The position numbers and the translations under genes are program-made. A stretch of 64,000 nt of DNA from Opitutaceae bacterium (GTDB lineage Bacteria > Verrucomicrobiota > Verrucomicrobiia > Opitutales > Opitutaceae), in assembly GCA_030648295.1 (NCBI GenBank), contig JAUSID010000035.1:1-64000 (forward strand), in the 5' to 3' direction. The notes under the pieces are model-generated. The model was not told the DNA's origin, did not search any database, and saw nothing but the letters and a program-made list of their open reading frames with translations. Shown here piece by piece: positions 62,664 through 64,000 of this stretch (the first letter of the stretch is position 1; every line of letters starts with the position of its first letter).

Positions 62664-63287
62664 TTACTTTGCGGCCACGTAGGGGACGAGCCGGAAGTAG
62701 AGGTTATTCCTGTACGGTTCCACATAACTGTCTTCCGCAATGATCCAAGTGCCGCCGTCCGCGCCGGTCCATGTGTTGTAAGTGTTTATACTCGGAACAG
62801 TGTTTGCCGTCAGATAGGACACATCAAGCCCACCAGACAGGATATACCGTTGCTGCCGGGTCTCTGGGATGGTGGTTGGGTCGCTGGTATAGTAAAGCGA
62901 GTGCTGCGTTCTGGCCGGAACAGTGCGGGTCAGCGGGTCGCGTTGGCGATAGAATCCGGGGTACGTGTAGGTATATCTGGTCGGGACATCCCAAGGGGTG
63001 CCGGAATCAATGATCGCATATTCGCGCCCGATCTTATAGTATCCCCCGCCGATTGACTCTATCGGTTCATTCGTGAGCAAATGACCGGTACCAAGCGGGA
63101 ATCCCCGCAGTGAACCCAAAGCCTCAAACGCGGTCGCATGGGTTGAATTACCGACTCCCTCGATGCGCACAAACGCCGTGGCGTTCCCGTACTGACGGAA
63201 CGGGTATTCGTAGGCCCCGGTTTTCAACCAAAAGATTTCGTTTTGTGAAATTACACCGGTGGGAATGTCAGAATAAAATGCGCTCAT
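62664..63287 (-). CDS. Phage structural protein, probably tail-associated
   Basis: The protein has 207 residues, rich in Tyr, Thr, Gly and Asn (YPGFYRQRDPLTRTVPARTQ, SINTYNTWTGADGGTWIIAEDSYVEPYRNNLYFRL), typical of phage tail-fibre or tail-tip surface proteins. It overlaps the upstream gene by ATGA (63284-63287). Function is inferred only from composition and neighbours. Confidence 0.6.
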   Translation of the reverse strand: MSAFYSDIPTGVISQNEIFWLKTGAYEYPFRQYGNATAFVRIEGVGNSTHATAFEALGSLRGFPLGTGHLLTNEPIESIGGGYYKIGREYAIIDSGTPWDVPTRYTYTYPGFYRQRDPLTRTVPARTQHSLYYTSDPTTIPETRQQRYILSGGLDVSYLTANTVPSINTYNTWTGADGGTWIIAEDSYVEPYRNNLYFRLVPYVAAK

Positions 63288-64000
63288 TGTACCTTGAATT
63301 TTCCATCAAGTGCTTTCTTCATATCTTTGAACACTTGGGCCTCTTCGATTGCCTCCTTGTGCGCTTTTTTCGCCTGTGCGGTCGGGTCTTGTTCTTTCCT
63401 GTCCAAATTCGCCGTAGCTTTCCGCAGATTGGCCGCCCCGCCCATCAACTTTTGAAGCCGCGGCGCGGTCTGTGTCTCCGCGATCTTCTGTTTTTCGCGG
63501 ATAGCTTCGGGCGATTCGCCCGGCGCGGCAATATATCGAATCTTCCCGGACTCATCGAATTCGAGGTTGTTACGGTCAAGGATTTCCCCGACCTGCTTTT
63601 CCTTTTGCCCAACTATTTTCGCGTTCTGTTGTGCCCGGCCAGACCCCCGCTGACCGGATGCCGCCTGTGAGAGAGTGAAGCGGAACGGATCAAACTGTGC
63701 GTTGTTCACGTCCTTTTGCGCCTCGCCAACTTTCTTCACAGCCTTTGCAACGTCTTCGGTCGCGTCCTTCAATTTCTCCGCGCGCGTCTGTGCGTCCTTG
63801 GCCCTCCGCTCCGCTTCGTCGGCGGCCTTGTCCTCTATATCGGCAAGCTTCTTTCCCGTGTCTTTCTCGTCCTTGGTGATCGCCAATATACGTTTACGGA
63901 TGTCCCCCCGCTTGGTCTCCCCATCGATTTGATTGCGCGGCAGTGCGGCCATCTCCTTTTCCAGCTCCAGCCGTTTCTTGGCTAGTTCAATCTTCTTTGC
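63284..64000 (-). CDS. Coiled-coil phage protein, 5' end outside the window
   Basis: The frame is open to the last base (AKKIELAKKRLELEKE precedes the first Met seen). The 238 visible residues are charged and helical (TKDEKDTGKKLADIEDKAAD, AERRAKDAQTRAEKLKDATE), with long heptad-like stretches, as in tape-measure or tail-length proteins. The C-terminus (MKKALDGKFKVQ) resembles an end helix. The start is not visible. The protein is probably the tape-measure or an internal tail protein. Confidence 0.65.
   Translation of the reverse strand, partial: AKKIELAKKRLELEKEMAALPRNQIDGETKRGDIRKRILAITKDEKDTGKKLADIEDKAADEAERRAKDAQTRAEKLKDATEDVAKAVKKVGEAQKDVNNAQFDPFRFTLSQAASGQRGSGRAQQNAKIVGQKEKQVGEILDRNNLEFDESGKIRYIAAPGESPEAIREKQKIAETQTAPRLQKLMGGAANLRKATANLDRKEQDPTAQAKKAHKEAIEEAQVFKDMKKALDGKFKVQ

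Overview
The window is GC-rich bacterial chromosome, and its gene content points to the phylum Verrucomicrobiota, most likely an Opitutaceae-type organism. The signs are: paired cytochrome/planctomycete-type secreted proteins (DUF1592+DUF1552, and DUF1549/1553+DUF1501), a sulfatase, a DUF1080 protein, neutral-ceramidase-family proteins, TonB-dependent receptors with the VQLSPFEV-type N-terminus and no SusD partner, FG-GAP proteins, and very many short palindromic interspersed repeats. No rRNA, tRNA, CRISPR array or transposase was seen. The taxonomic call is inference from gene content only.

Left part (1-14.7 kb), mostly housekeeping and transport: an AzgA-type purine permease, a metal-dependent amidohydrolase, an amidase divergent from an orphan substrate-binding lipoprotein, a RidA-family protein, a compact ydbH-ynbE-ydbL module (intermembrane lipid transport in E. 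coli), a CNT nucleoside transporter divergent from a gamma carbonic anhydrase, dihydrofolate reductase, alanine dehydrogenase, and an HExxH peptidase whose TPR half is cut off by an in-frame amber codon.

Middle part (14.7-44.3 kb): a DUF1592/DUF1552 pair, a membrane protein fused to a spermidine-synthase domain, a GH43-like enzyme, a 942-residue secreted multidomain protein, a TVP38/DedA-type membrane protein, a degenerate stretch with gene remnants and paired palindromes, then a cluster of two ceramidase-family proteins around a TonB receptor and a LamG protein, NAD kinase, an FAD amine oxidase, a DUF1501/DUF1549 pair and a DUF6528-like protein.

Right part (44-61 kb): an MMPL exporter, a sulfatase and a DUF1080 protein, then an almost entirely minus-strand nutrient locus: ECF sigma factor, FecR, STN-type TonB receptor, FG-GAP protein, Tat-exported five-bladed glycosidase-like protein, second FG-GAP protein and PhoD-like phosphatase. 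This looks like a self-regulated glycan or ligand acquisition locus.

The last 2.6 kb (61.46 kb to the end) is different: lower GC by eye and six tightly packed minus-strand genes, most of them overlapping by ATGA, that look like the distal tail/holin end of a prophage running out of the window. Recurrent small-scale themes are starts preceded by pyrimidine-rich tracts instead of Shine-Dalgarno sites, and palindromic repeats that sit on stop codons and in one case inside a coding sequence (fecR).
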